NCBI GenBank assembly: GCA_043228905.1
Contig: JBHGNT010000125.1
Coordinates: 1-64,000 of the forward strand
Direction: 5' to 3'
Length of the DNA stretch: 64,000 nt
Source: Azolla caroliniana
Taxonomy: Eukaryota > Polypodiophyta
Part shown: in pieces, positions 52,317 to 64,000 of the stretch
Layout: every line of letters starts with the position of its first letter
How positions within the stretch are numbered: the first letter of the stretch is position 1
The notes under the pieces: model-generated
The model's database searches: none
Told to the model about the DNA's origin: nothing
Seen by the model: the letters and a program-made list of their open reading frames with translations, nothing else
Position numbers and translations under genes: made by a program

Positions 52317-52466
52317 GCGCTATTCTCAACTGTCGCTGGACCTGGGTTTCAAAATCTGGATTTTGTAATTCCATATCATAGCTAGCGTTGTTAGCTTCGA
52401 TTCGTATGTTTGAACACTAAAATCCGATTTCGAATGGGCCAGGTATGAACATTTTAATTTACTCAC
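52317..52466 (-). repeat. Marker M4, second copy
   Basis: Same chimeric 150-bp monomer, 14401 bp later. One base differs (CCTGGG here, CCTAGG at 37940). Confidence 0.88.
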
Positions 52467-53890
52467 GCCTTCTTCTCAACTCCCGGCTCGAATTTACTAA
52501 TTACTTTATGTGTCTCGACCTGAGTTTCAAAATCTTGATTTTTAAATTCCATATCATCGGTAACGTTGTTAGCTTCGATTCGAATGTTTGAACACAAAAA
52601 TCCGATATCACACTGGCCAGGTATGAACATTTTAATTTTATCACGCGCTGTTCTCAACTCCCTCCTCAAATTTGGTAATTTCGTCATGTCTCTCGAACTG
52701 AGTTTCAAAATCTTGATTTTTTTATTCCATATCATACGTAACGTTGTTAGCTTCGATTCACATTTTTGAAAACCAAAATCCGATATCACACGGGCCAGGT
52801 ATGAACATTTTAACTTACTCACGCGCTCTTCTCAACTCCCTCCTCTAATTTGGTAATTTCGTCATGTTTCTCGACCTGAGTTTCAAAATCTGGATTTTGT
52901 AATTCCATATCATAACTAGCGTTGTTAGCTTCGATTCGCATGTTTGAACACCAAAATCGGATATCACACGGGCCAGGTATGAACATTTTAATTTTATCAC
53001 ACGCTGTTCTCAACTCCCTCCTCAAATTTGGTAATTTCGTCATGTCTCCCGAACTAAGTTTCAAAATCTTGATTTTTAAATTCCATATCATAGGTAACGT
53101 TGTTAGCTTCGATTCGCATGTTTGAACACGAAAATCCGATATCACACGAGCCAGGTATGAACATTTAAATTTACGCACGCGCTCTTCTCAACTCCCTCCT
53201 CAAATTTGGTAATTTCGTCATGTCTCTCGACCTGAGTGTCAAAATCTTGATTTTTTAATTCCATATCATAGCTAGCGTTGTTAGCTTCGATTCGCATGTT
53301 TGAACACAAAAATCGGATATCACACGGTCCAGGTATGAACATTTTAACTTACTCACGCGCTCATTTCAACTCCCTCCTCAAATTTGATAATTTCGTCATG
53401 TCTCCCGAACTGAGTTTCAAAATCTTGATTTTCTAATTCCATATAATAGGTAACGTTGTTAGCTTCGATTCGCATGTTTGAATACAAAAATCCGATATCA
53501 CACGAGCCAAGTATGAACATTTAAATTTACTCACGCGCTATTCTCAACTCCCTCCTTAAATTTGGTAATTTCGTCATGTCTCTTGACCTGAGTGTCAAAA
53601 TCTGGATTTTGTAATTCCATATCATAGCTAGCGTTGTTAGCTTCGATTCGCATGTTTGAACACCAAAATCCGATATCGAATGGGCCAGGTATGAACATTT
53701 TAATTTACTCACGCCTTCTTCTCAACTCCCTCATCGAATTTACTAATTTCTTCATGTCTGTCGACCTGAGTTTTAAAATCTTGATTTTTAAATTCCATAT
53801 CATAGGTAACGTTGTTAGCTTCGATTCGATTGTTTGAACACAAAAATCCGATATCACAAGGGCCAGGTATGAACATTTTAACATACTCAC

Positions 53891-53991
53891 GCGCTCTATA
53901 TTATAGGTAGCGTTGTTAGCTTCGATTCGAATGTTTGAACACAAAAATCCGATATCACACGAGCCAGGAATGAACATTTTAACATACTGAC
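53891..53991 (-). repeat. Marker M2, copy 5
   Basis: 14401 bp after copy 3 and sharing its AAAAATCC state. It marks the second 5.41-kb unit inside the second 14.40-kb block. Confidence 0.9.
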
Positions 53992-56900
53992 GTGCGCTTC
54001 TCAACTCCCTCCTCAAATTTGGTAATTTTGTCATGTCTCTCGACCTGAGTTCCAAAATCTTAATTTTTTAATTCCATATCATCGGTAACGTCGTTAGATT
54101 CGATTCAAATGTTTGAACACAAAAATCGGATATCACACGGGCCAGGTATGAACATTTTAACTTACTCACGCACTCTTCTCAATTCCCTCCTCAAATTTGG
54201 TAATTTCGTCATGTCGCTTGACCTGGGTTTCAAAATCTGGATTTTGTAATTCCATATCATAGCTAGCGTTGTTAGCTTCGATTCGTATGTTTGAACACTA
54301 AAATCCGATATCGAATGGGCCAGGTATGAACATTTTAATTTACTCACGCCTTCTTCTCAACTCCCGGCTCGAATTTACTAATTTCTTCATGTCTCTCGAC
54401 CTAAGTTTCAAAATCTTGATTTTTAAATTCCATATCATAGGTAACGTAGTTAGCTTCGATTCGTATGTTTGAACACAAAAATCCGATATCACACGGGCCA
54501 GGTATGAACATTTTAACTTACTCACGCGCTCTTCTAAACTCCCTCCTCCAATTTGGTAATTTCGTCATGTCTCTCGAACTGAGTTTCAAAATCTTGATTT
54601 TTTAATTCCATATCATAACTAGCGTTGTTAGCTTCGATTCGCATGTTTGAACACCAAAATCCGATATCACACGGGCCAAGTATGAACATTTTAACTTACG
54701 CACGCGCTCTTCTCAACTCCCTCCTCAAATTTGGTAATTTCGTCATGTTTCTTGAACTCAGTTTCAAAATCTTGATTTTTTAATTCCATATCATACGTAA
54801 CGTTGTTAGCTTCGATTCACATGTTTGAACACAAAAATCCGATATCACACGGGCCAGGTATGAACATTTTAACTTACGCACGCGCTCTTCTCAACTCCCT
54901 CCTCAAATTTGGTAATTTCGTCATGTCTCTCGACCTGGGTTTCAAAATCTTGATTTTGTAATTCCATAGCATAGGTAACGTTGTTATCTTCGATTCGAAT
55001 GTTTGTCCACAAAAATCCGAGATCACACGGTCCAGGTATCAACATTTTAACTTACTCACGCGCTGTTCTCAACTCCCTCCTCAAATTTGGTAATTTCGTC
55101 ATGTCTCTCGACCTGAGTGTCAAAATCTGGATTTTTTAATTCCATATCATAGCTAGCGTTGTTAGCTTCGATTCGAATGTTTGAACACAAAAATCCGATA
55201 TCACACGGCCCAGGTATGAACATTTTCACTTACTCACGCGCTATTCTCAACTCCCTCCTGAAATTTGGTAATTTCGTCATGTCGCTTGACCTGGGTTTCA
55301 AAATCTGGATTTTGTAATTCCATATCATAGCTAGCGTTGTTAGCTTCGATTCGTATGTTTGAACACTAAAATCCGATTTCGAATGGGCCAGGTATGAACA
55401 TTTTAATTTACTCACGCCTTCTTCTCAAGTCCCGGCTCGAATTTACTAATTTCTTCATGTCTCTCGACCTAAGTTTCAAAATCTTGATTTTTAAATTCCA
55501 TATCATAGGTAACGTTGTTAGCTTCGATTCGTATGTTTGAACACAAAAATCTGATATCACACTGGCTAGGTATGAACATTTTAATTTACTCACGCGCTAT
55601 TGTCAACTCCCTCCTCAAATTTCGTAATTTCGTCATGTTTCTCGACCTGAGTTTCAAAATCTGGATTTTGTAATTCCATATCATAACTAGCGTTGTTAGC
55701 TTCGATTCGCATGTTTGAACACCAAAATCGGATATCACACGGGCCAGGTAAGAACATTTTAATTTTATCACGCGCTGTTCTCAACTCCCTCCTCAAATTT
55801 GGTAATTTCGTCATGTCTATCGAACTGAGTTTCAAAATTTTGATTTTTTAATTCCATATCATACGTAGCGTTGTTAGCTTCGATTCGCATGTTTGAACAC
55901 AAAAATCTGATATCACACTGGCTAGGTATGAACATTTTAATTTACTCACGCGCTATTGTCAACTCCCTCCTCAAATTTCGTAATTTCGTCATGTTTCTCG
56001 ACCTGAGTTTCAAAATCTGGATTTTGTAATTCCATATCATAACTAGCGTTGTTAGCTTCGATTCGCATGTTTGAACACCAAAATCCGATATCACACGGGC
56101 CAGGTATGAACATTTTAACTTACTCACGCGCTATTCTCAACTCCCTCCTCAAATTTGGTAATTTTGTCATGTCTCCCGAACTGAGTTTCAAAATCTTGAT
56201 TTTCTAATTCCATATAATAGGTAACGTTGTTAGCTTCGATTCGCATATTTGAACACAAAAATCCGATATCACACGAGCCAGGTATGAACATTTAAATTTA
56301 CGCACGCGCTCTTCTCAACTCCCTCCTCAAATTTGGTAATTTCGTCATGTCTCTCGACCTGAGTATCAAAATCTGGATTTTTTAATTCCATATCATAGGT
56401 AGCGTTGTTAGCTTCGATTCGAATGTTTGAACACAAAAATCCGATATCACACGGCCCAGGTATGAACATTTTCACTTACTCACGCGCTATTCTCAACTCC
56501 CTGCTCAAATTTGGTAATTTCGTCATGTCTCTCGACCTGAATTTCAAAATTTGGATTTTGTAATTCCATATGATAGCTAGCGTTGTTAGCTTCGATTCGC
56601 ATGTTTGAACACCAAAATCCGATATCGAATGGGCCAGGTATGAACATTTTAATTTACTCACGCCTTCTTCTCAACTCCCTCCTCGAATTTACTAATTACT
56701 TCATGTCTCTCGACCTGAGTTCCAAAATCTTAATTTTTTAATTCCATATCATCGGTAACGTCGTTAGATTCGATTCGAATGTTTGAACACAAAAATCGGA
56801 TATCACAAGGGCCAGGTATGAACATTTTAACATACTCACGCGCTCTTCTCAACTCCCTCCTCTAATTTGGTAATTTCGTCATGTCTCTCGAACTGAGTTT

Positions 56901-58974
56901 CAAAATCTTGATTTTCTAATTCCATATCATAAGTAACATTGTTAGCTTCGATTCGAATGTTTGAACACAGAAATCGGATATCACACGGGCCAGGTATGAA
57001 CATTTTAACTTACTTACGCGCTATTCTCAACTCCCTCCTCAAATTTGGTAATTTCGTCATGTCTCTCGACCTGGGTTTCGAAATCTGGATTTTTTAATTC
57101 CATATCATAGGTAGCGTTGTTAGCTTCGATTCGCATGTTTGAACACAAAAATCTGATATCACACTGGCTAGGTATGAACATTTTAATTTACTCACGCGCT
57201 ATTGTCAACTCCCTCCTCAAATTTCGTAATTTCGTCATGTTTCTCGACCTGAGTTTCAAAATCTGGATTTTGTAATTCCATATCATAACTAGCGTTGTTA
57301 GCTTCGATTCGCATGTTTGAACACCAAAATCGGATATCACACGGGCCAGGTATGAACATTTTAATTTTATCACGCGATGTTCTCAACTCCCTCCTCAAAT
57401 TTGGTAATTTCGTCATGTCTCCCGAACTGAGTTTCAAAATCTTGATTTTCTAATTCCATATAATAGGTAACGTTGTTAGCTTCGATTCGCATATTTGAAC
57501 ACAGAAATCCGATATCACACGAGCCAGGTATGAACATTTAAATTTACGCACACGCACTTCTCAACTCCCTCCTCAAATTTGGTCATTTCGTCATGTCTCT
57601 CGACCTGAGTGTCAAAATCTGGATTTTTTAATTCCATATCATAGCTAGCGTTGTTAGCTTCGATTCGAATGTTTGAACACAAAAATCCGATATCACACGG
57701 CCCAGGTATGAACATTTTCACTTACTCACGCGCTATTCTCAACTCCCTGCTCAAATTTGGTAATTTCGTCATGTCTCTCGACCTGAATTTCAAAATTTGG
57801 ATTTTGTAATTCAATATGATAGCTAGCGTTGTTAACTTCGATTCGCATGTTTGAACACCAAAATCCGATATCGAATGGGCCAGGTATGAACATTTTAATT
57901 TCCTCACGCCTTCTTCTCAACTCCCTCCTCGAATTTACTAATTACTTTATGTGTCTCGACCTGAGTTTCAAAATCTTGATTTTTTAATTCCATATCATCG
58001 GTAACGTCGTTAGATTCGATTCGAATGTTTGAACACAAAAATCCGATATCACACAGGCCAGGTATGAACATTTTAATTTTATCACGCGCTGTTCTCAACT
58101 CCCTCCTCAAATTTGGTAATTTCGTCATGTCTCTCGAACTGAGTTTCAAAATCTTGATTTTTTATTCCATATCATACGTAACGTTGTTAGCTTCGATTCA
58201 CATTTTTGAAAACCAAAATCCGATATCACACGGGCCAGGTATGAACATTTTAACTTACTCACGCGCTCTTCTCAACTCCCTCCTCTAATTTGGTAATTTC
58301 GTCATGTTTCTCGACCTGAGTTTCAAAATCTGGATTTTGTAATTCCATATCATAACTAGCGTTGTTAGCTTCGATTCGCATGTTTGAACACCAAAATCGG
58401 ATATCACACGGGCCAGGTATGAACATTTTAATTTTATCACACGCTGTTCTCAACTCCCTCCTCAAATTTGGTAATTTCGTCATGTCTCCCGAACTGAGTT
58501 TCAAAATCTTGATTTTCTAATTCCAGATAATAGGTAACGTTGTTAGCTTCGATTCGCATATTTGAACACAGAAATCCGATATCACACGAGCCAGGTATGA
58601 ACATTTAAATTTACGCACGCGCTCTTCTCAACTCCCTCCTCAAATTTGGTAATTTCCTCATGTCTCTTGACCTGAGTGTCAAAATTTGGATTTTTTAATT
58701 CCATATCATAGCTAGCGTTGTTAGCTTCGATTCGAATGTTTGAACACAAAAATCCGATATCACACGGCCCAGGTATGAACATTTTCACTTACTCACGCGC
58801 TATTCTCAACTCCCTGCTCAAATTTGGTAATTTCGTCATGTCTCTCGACCTGAATTTCAAAATTTGGATTTTGTAATTTCATATGATAGCTAGCGTTGTT
58901 AACTTCGATTCGCATGTTTGAACACCAAAATCCGATATCGAATGGGCCAAGTATGAACATTTTAATTTACTCAC

Positions 58975-59089
58975 GGCTTCTTCTCAACTCCCTCCTCGAA
59001 TTTACTAATTTCTTCATGTCTCTCGACCTGAGTTACGCACAAAAATCCGATATCACACGAGCCAGGTATGAACATTTAAATTTACGCAC
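58975..59089 (-). repeat. Marker M5, second copy
   Basis: Same join as at 44633, offset 14401. The two copies flank copy B and show that the duplicated block included this abnormal monomer at its edge. Confidence 0.88.
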
Positions 59090-59249
59090 GCGCTCTTCTC
59101 AACTCCCTCCTCAAATTTGGTAATTTCGTCATGTCTCTCGACCTGAGTATCAAAATCTGGATTTTTTAATTCCATATCATAGGTAGCGTTGTTAGCTTCG
59201 ATTCGAATGTTTGAACACAAAAATCCGATATCACACGGCCCAGGTATGA

Positions 59250-60736
59250 ACATTTAAATTTACTCACGCGCTATTCTCAACTCCCTCCTCAAATTTGGTA
59301 ATTTCGTCATGTTTCTCGACCTAAATTTCAAAATTTGGATTTTGTTATTCCATATGATAGCTAGCGTTGTTAACTTCGATTCGCATGTTTGAACACCAAA
59401 ATCCGATATCGAATGGGCCAGGTATGAACATTTTAATTTACTCACGCTTTCTTCTCAACTCCCTCATCGAATTTACTAATTTCTTCATGTCTCTCGACCT
59501 AAGTTTCAAAATCTTGATTTTTAAATTCCATATCATAGGTAACGTTGTTAGCTTCGATTCGTATGTTTCAACACAAAAATCTGATATCACACTGGCTAGG
59601 TATGAACATTTTAATTTACTCACGCGCTATTGTCAACTCCCTCCTCAAATTTCGTAATTTCGTCATGTTTCTCGACCTGAGTTTCAAAATCTGGATTTTG
59701 TAATTCCATATCATAACTAGCGTTGTTAGCTTCGATTCGCATGTTTGAACACCAAAATCGGATATCACACGGGCCAGGTAAACATTTTAATTTTATCACG
59801 CGCTGTTCTCAACTCCCTCCTCAAATTTGGTAATTTCGTCATGTCTCTCGACCTGAGTTTCAAAATCTTGATTTTTAAATTCCATATGATAGGTAACGTT
59901 GTTAGCTTCGATTCGAATGTTTGAACACAAAAATCTGATATCACACTGGCTAGGTATGAACATTTTAATTTACTCACGCGCTATTGTCAACTCCCTCCTC
60001 AAATTTCGTAATTTCGTCATGTTTCTCGACCTGAGTTTCAAAATCTGGATTTTATAATTCCATATCATAACTAGCGTTGTTAGCTTCGATTCGCATGTTT
60101 GAACACCAAAATCGGATATCACACGGGCCAGGTATGAACATTTTAATTTTATCACGCGCTGTTCTCAACTCCCTCCTCAAATTTGGTAATTTCGTCATGT
60201 CTCCCGAACTGAGTTTCAAAATCTTGATTTTCTAATTCCATATAATAGGTAACGTTGTTAGCTTCGATTCCCATATTTGAACACAGAAATCCGATATCAC
60301 ACGAGCCAGGTATGAACATTTAAATTTACGCACGCGCTCTTCTCAACTCCCTCCTCAAATTTGGTAATTTCCTCATGTCTCTTGACCTGAGTGTCAAAAT
60401 TTGGATTTTTTAATTCCATATCATAGCTAGCGTTGTTAGCTTCGATTCGAATGTTTGAACACAAAAATCCGATATCACACGGCCCAGGTATGAACATTTT
60501 CACTTACTCACGGGCTATTCTCAACTCCCTGCTCAAATTTGGTAATTTCGTCATGTCTCTCGACCTGAATTTCAAAATTTGGATTTTGTAATTTCATATG
60601 ATAGCTAGCGTTGTTAACTTCGATTCGCATGTTTGAACACCAAAATCCGATATCGAATGGGCCAAGTATGAACATTTTAATTTACTCACGGCTTCTTCTC
60701 AACTCCCTCCTCGAATTTACTAATTTCTTCATGTCT
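59250..60736 (-). repeat. 1.5-kb direct duplication of 26053-27541
   Basis: The offset is 33197 and becomes 33195 after a 2-nt loss near 59780 (GGCCAGGTAAACATTTT where the source has GGCCAGGTATGAAC). Shared rare items include TTTCAACACAAAAATCTG near 59567/26370 and CTCACGGCTTCTTC near 60686/27491. This sits immediately outside the 14.40-kb copy B, so the same source region lies upstream of copy A (26-27.5 kb) and downstream of copy B. Confidence 0.85.
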
Positions 60737-63700
60737 GTCGACCTGAGTTTTAAAATCTTGATTTTTAAATTCCATATCATAGGTAACGTTGTTAGCTTCG
60801 ATTCGATTGTTTGAACACAAAAATCCGATATCACAAGGGCCAGGTATGAACATTTTAACATACTCACGCGCTCTTCTCAACTCCCTCCTCTAATTTGGTA
60901 ATTTCGTCATGTCTCTCGAACTGAGTTTCAAAATCTTGATTTTTTAATTCCATATCATAGGTAGCGTTGTTAGCTTCGATTCGCAAGTTTGAACACAAAA
61001 ATCCGATATCACACGGGCCAGGTATGAACATTTAAATTTACTCACGCGCTATTCTCAACTCCCTCCTCAAATTTGGTAATTTCGTCATGTTTCTCGACCT
61101 GAATTTTCAAAATTTGGATTTTGTAATTCCATATGATAGCTAGCGTTGTTAACTTCGATTCGCATGTTTGAACACCAAAATCCGATATCGAATGGGCCAG
61201 GTATGAACATTTTAATTTACTCACGCCTTCTTCTCAACTCCCTCATCGAATTTACTAATTTCTTCACGTCTGTCGACCTGAGTTTTAAAATCTTGATTTT
61301 TAAATTCCATATCATAGGTAACGTTGTTAGCTTCGATTCGAATGTTTGAACACAAAAATCCGATATCACAAGGGCCAGGTATGAACCTTTTAACATACTC
61401 ACGCGCTCTTCTCAACTCCCTCCTCTAATTTGGTAATTTCGTCATGTCTCTCGAACTGAGTTTCAAAATCTTGATTTTCTAATTCCATATCATAAGTAAC
61501 ATTGTTAGCTTCGATTCGAATGTTTGAACACAGAAATCGGATATCACACGGGCCAGGTATGACCATTTTAACTTACTTACGCGCTATTCTCAACTCCCTC
61601 CTCAAATTACGTAATTTCGTCATGTCTCTCGACCTGGGTTTTGAAATCTTGATTTTTTAATTCCATATCATAGGTAGCGTTGTTAGCTTCGATTCGAATG
61701 TTTGAACACAAAAATCCGATATCACACGGCCCAGGTATGAACATTTTCACTTACTCACGCGCTATTCTCAACTCCCTGCTCAAATTTGGTAATTTCGTCA
61801 TGTCTCTCGACCTGAATTTCAAAATTTGGATTTTGTAATTTCATATGATAGCTAGCGTTGTTAACTTCGATTCGCATGTTTGAACACCAAAATCCGATAT
61901 CGAATGGGCCAGGTATGAACATTTTAATTTACTCACGGTTCTTCTCAACTCCCTCCTCGAATTTACTAATTTCTTCATGTCTCTCGACCTAAGTTTTAAA
62001 ATCTTGATTTTTAAATTCCATATAATAGGTAACGTTGTTAGCTTCGATTCGAATGTTTGAACACAGAAATCGGATATCACACGGGCCAGGTATGACCATT
62101 TTAACTTACTTACGCGCTCTTCTCAACTCCCTCCTCAAATTTGGTAATTTCGTAATGTCTCTCGACCTGGGTTTTGAAATCTTGATTTTTTAATTCCATA
62201 TCATAGGTAGCGTTGTTAGCTTCGATTCGCATGTTTGAATACGAAAATCCGATATCACACGAGCCAGGTATGAACATTTAAATTTACTCACGCGCTATTC
62301 TCAACTCCCTCCTTAAATTTGGTAATTTCGTCATGTCTCTTGACCTGAGTGTCAAAATCTGGATTTTGTAATTCCATATCATAGCTAGCGTTGTTAGCTT
62401 CGATTCGCATGTTTGAACACCAAAATCCGATATCGAATGGGCCAGGTATGAACATTTTAATTTACTCACGCCTTCTTCTCAACTCCCTCCTCGAATTTAC
62501 TAATTTCTTCACGTCTGTCGACCTGAGTTTTAAAATCTTGATTTTTTAATTCCATATCATAGGTAACGTTGTTAGCTTCGATTCGAATGTTTGAACACAA
62601 AAATCGGATATCACAAGGGCCAGGTATGAACATTTTAACATACTCACGCGCTCTTCTCAACTCCCTCCTCTAATTTGGTAATTTCGTCATGTCTCTCGAA
62701 CTGAGTTTCAAAATCTTGATTTTCTAATTCCATATCATAAGTAACATTGTTAGCTTCGATTCGAATGTTTGAACACAGAAATCGGATATCACACGGGCCA
62801 GGTATGAACATTTTAACTTACTTACGCGCTATTCTCAACTCCCTCCTCAAATTTGGTAATTTCGTCATGTCTCTCGACCTGGGTTTTGAAATCTGGATTT
62901 TTTAATTCCATATCATAGGTAGCGTTGTTAGCTTCGATTCGCATGTTTGAACACAAAAATCTGATATCACACTGGCTAGGTATGAACATTTTAATTTACT
63001 CACGCGCTATTGTCAACTCCCTCCTCAAATTTCGTAATTTCGTCATGTTTCTCGACCTGAGTTTCAAAATCTGGATTTTGTAATTCCATATCATAACTAG
63101 CGTTGTTAGCTTCGATTCGCATGTTTGAACACCAAAATCGGATATCACACGGGCCAGGTATGAACATTTTAATTTTATCACGCGCTGTTCTCAACTCCCT
63201 CCTCAAATTTGGTAATTTCGTCATGTCTCCCGAACTGAGTTTCAAAATCTTGATTTTCTAATTCCATATAATAGGTAACGTTGTTAGCTTCGATTCGCAT
63301 ATTTGAACACAGAAATCCGATATCACACGAGCCAGGTATGAACATTTAAATTTACGCACGCGCTCTTCTCAACTCCCTCCTCAAATTTGGTAATTTCCTC
63401 ATGTCTCTCGACCTGAGTGTCATAATCTGGATTTTTTAATTCCATATCATAGCTAGCGTTGTTAGCTTCGATTCGAATGTTTGAACACAAAAATCCGATA
63501 TCACACAGCCCAGGTATGAACATTTTCACTTACTCACGCGCTATTCTCAACTCCCTGCTCAAATTTGGTAATTTCGTCATGTCTCTCGACCTGAATTTCA
63601 AAATTTGGATTTTGTAATTCGATATGATAGCTAGCGTTGTTAACTTCGATTCGCATGTTTGAACACCAAAATCCGATATCGAATGGGCCAGGTATGAACA

Positions 63701-64000
63701 TTTTAATTTACTCACGGCTTCTTCTCAACTCCCTCATCGAATTTACTAATTTCTTCACGTCTGTCGACCTGAGTTTTAAAATCTTGATTTTTACATTCCA
63801 TATCATAGGTAACGTTGTTAGCTTCGATTCGAATGTTTGAACACAAAAATCCGATATCACAAGGGCCAGGTATGAACATTTTAACATACTCACGCGCTCT
63901 TCTCAACTCCCTCCTCTAATTTGGTAATTTCGTCATGTCTCTCGACCTGGGTTTCGAAATCTGGATTTTTTAATTCCATATCATAGCTAGCGTTGTTAGC
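60737..64000 (-). repeat. Right-end satellite mosaic
   Basis: Ordinary monomers related to several earlier segments. 62284-62469 matches 28674 and 33716. 63000-63715 matches 20014-20729 at an offset of 42986. 61841-62080 mirrors the forward block near 9642-9881, with the same one-base-short join (CTCACGGTTCTTC near 61935). Variants GGTATGACCATTTTAAC occur near 61556 and 62090. No gene or other element is visible. Confidence 0.85.

Larger units (their letters stand above)
44690..59128 (-). repeat. 14.40-kb block, copy B
   Basis: Tandem copy of 30285-44689. I noted about ten differences from copy A by eye: a CTC loss near 45774, patches at 46155-46179 and 47320-47342, and single bases near 46992, 48921, 49957, 52110, 52343 and 58528. 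Divergence this low implies a recent event. After 59128 the sequence departs from the start of the block (CTCTCGACCTGAGTATC instead of TTCTTGAACTCAG). Confidence 0.93.
16551..64000 (-). repeat. 178-bp satellite array, reverse-oriented block (about 267 monomers)
   Basis: The same monomer continues on the - strand to the window end, with the GTGA phase mark appearing as TCAC. Spacing is 178 bp over long runs, for example between 17165, 18055, 18233 and 18411. The run is broken by a handful of truncated monomers, listed separately. The block is layered with multi-kilobase duplications, so most positions have one or more near-identical partners elsewhere in the window. I found no return to + orientation and no inserted transposon or gene. 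The array continues past position 64000. Confidence 0.97.

Noticed and set aside
30285-59128. Assembly error as the explanation for the 14.40-kb tandem duplication
   Set aside because: Not excluded, but the copies differ by a 3-nt deletion, two clustered patches and several single bases. A simple duplicated contig would not show these. Reads would settle it.
1-64000. Hundreds of short open reading frames (61-130 codons) with similar products on both strands
   Set aside because: They repeat once per monomer, start at GTG or ATG and stop at the TGA built into the monomer start. They exist in overlapping frames and on both strands at once, and shift frame every 178 bp. Single-base indels do not preserve frame. 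These are by-products of the satellite, not a gene family.
1-64000. CRISPR array
   Set aside because: Repeats are 178 bp with no unique spacers; the whole unit repeats. No cas genes are present.
1-64000. CENP-B box (NTTCGNNNNANNCGGGN)
   Set aside because: The nearest match, TTCGGGAGACATGAC in some monomers, fits the first half but lacks the CGGG half. I saw no full match in the monomers I read.
1-64000. Retrotransposon or DNA transposon insertion
   Set aside because: No interval departs from the monomer for more than a few bases. I saw no target-site duplication, terminal repeats, poly-A tract or transposase-like reading frame.
1-64000. Ribosomal DNA spacer subrepeats or telomeric repeats
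   Set aside because: No rRNA gene flanks the array and no TTAGGG- or TTTAGGG-type runs are present.

Overview
The whole 64 kb window is one block of satellite DNA. It is built from a 178-bp monomer repeated about 360 times head to tail. I see no protein-coding gene, tRNA, rRNA, transposon or unique-sequence island; the open reading frames present are short by-products of the repeat. A long, homogeneous, length-constrained array with a near-nucleosome period points to a eukaryotic chromosome, most likely centromeric or pericentromeric heterochromatin. I do not recognise the satellite family. A plant source is my weak preference, but the species cannot be named from the sequence. The array runs past both window ends.

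Layout. Positions 1-16549 hold about 93 monomers on the + strand. At 16549/16551 the orientation flips once, and 16551-64000 (about 267 monomers) is on the - strand. The + part contains several dispersed direct duplications (offsets 3916, 7652 and 5516/5517 bp) and a recurring five-monomer cassette, here called A-B-C-D-E. Part of it (about 11010-14418) is mirrored by 18414-21819 on the other strand.

The - part is a nest of segmental duplications. (1) A 5.41-kb unit appears at 16551-21375 (cut by the inversion), at about 33322-38731 and at 38732-44120. (2) The last two, with flanks, lie inside a 14.40-kb block (about 30285-44689) that is duplicated in tandem at 44690-59128 with only about ten scattered differences that I could find by eye. 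(3) A block of about 3.9 kb at 19515-23444 recurs at 24145-27895, lacking exactly one monomer. (4) A six-monomer (1068-bp) tandem duplication lies at 28749-30884. (5) 59250-60736 repeats 26053-27541.

History. Truncated or chimeric monomers act as unique markers and let the events be ordered. The short-monomer pair at 15304-15600 occurs in both orientations, so it predates the inverted arrangement. The 5.41-kb duplication predates the 14.40-kb one, because copy-specific mutations of the first unit recur in the second block. Local patches (37930-38095, 46155-46179, 47320-47342) look like gene conversion or short template switches. The interest of this window is therefore the architecture and turnover of a satellite array, not a gene system. 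All identity statements are by-eye comparisons.
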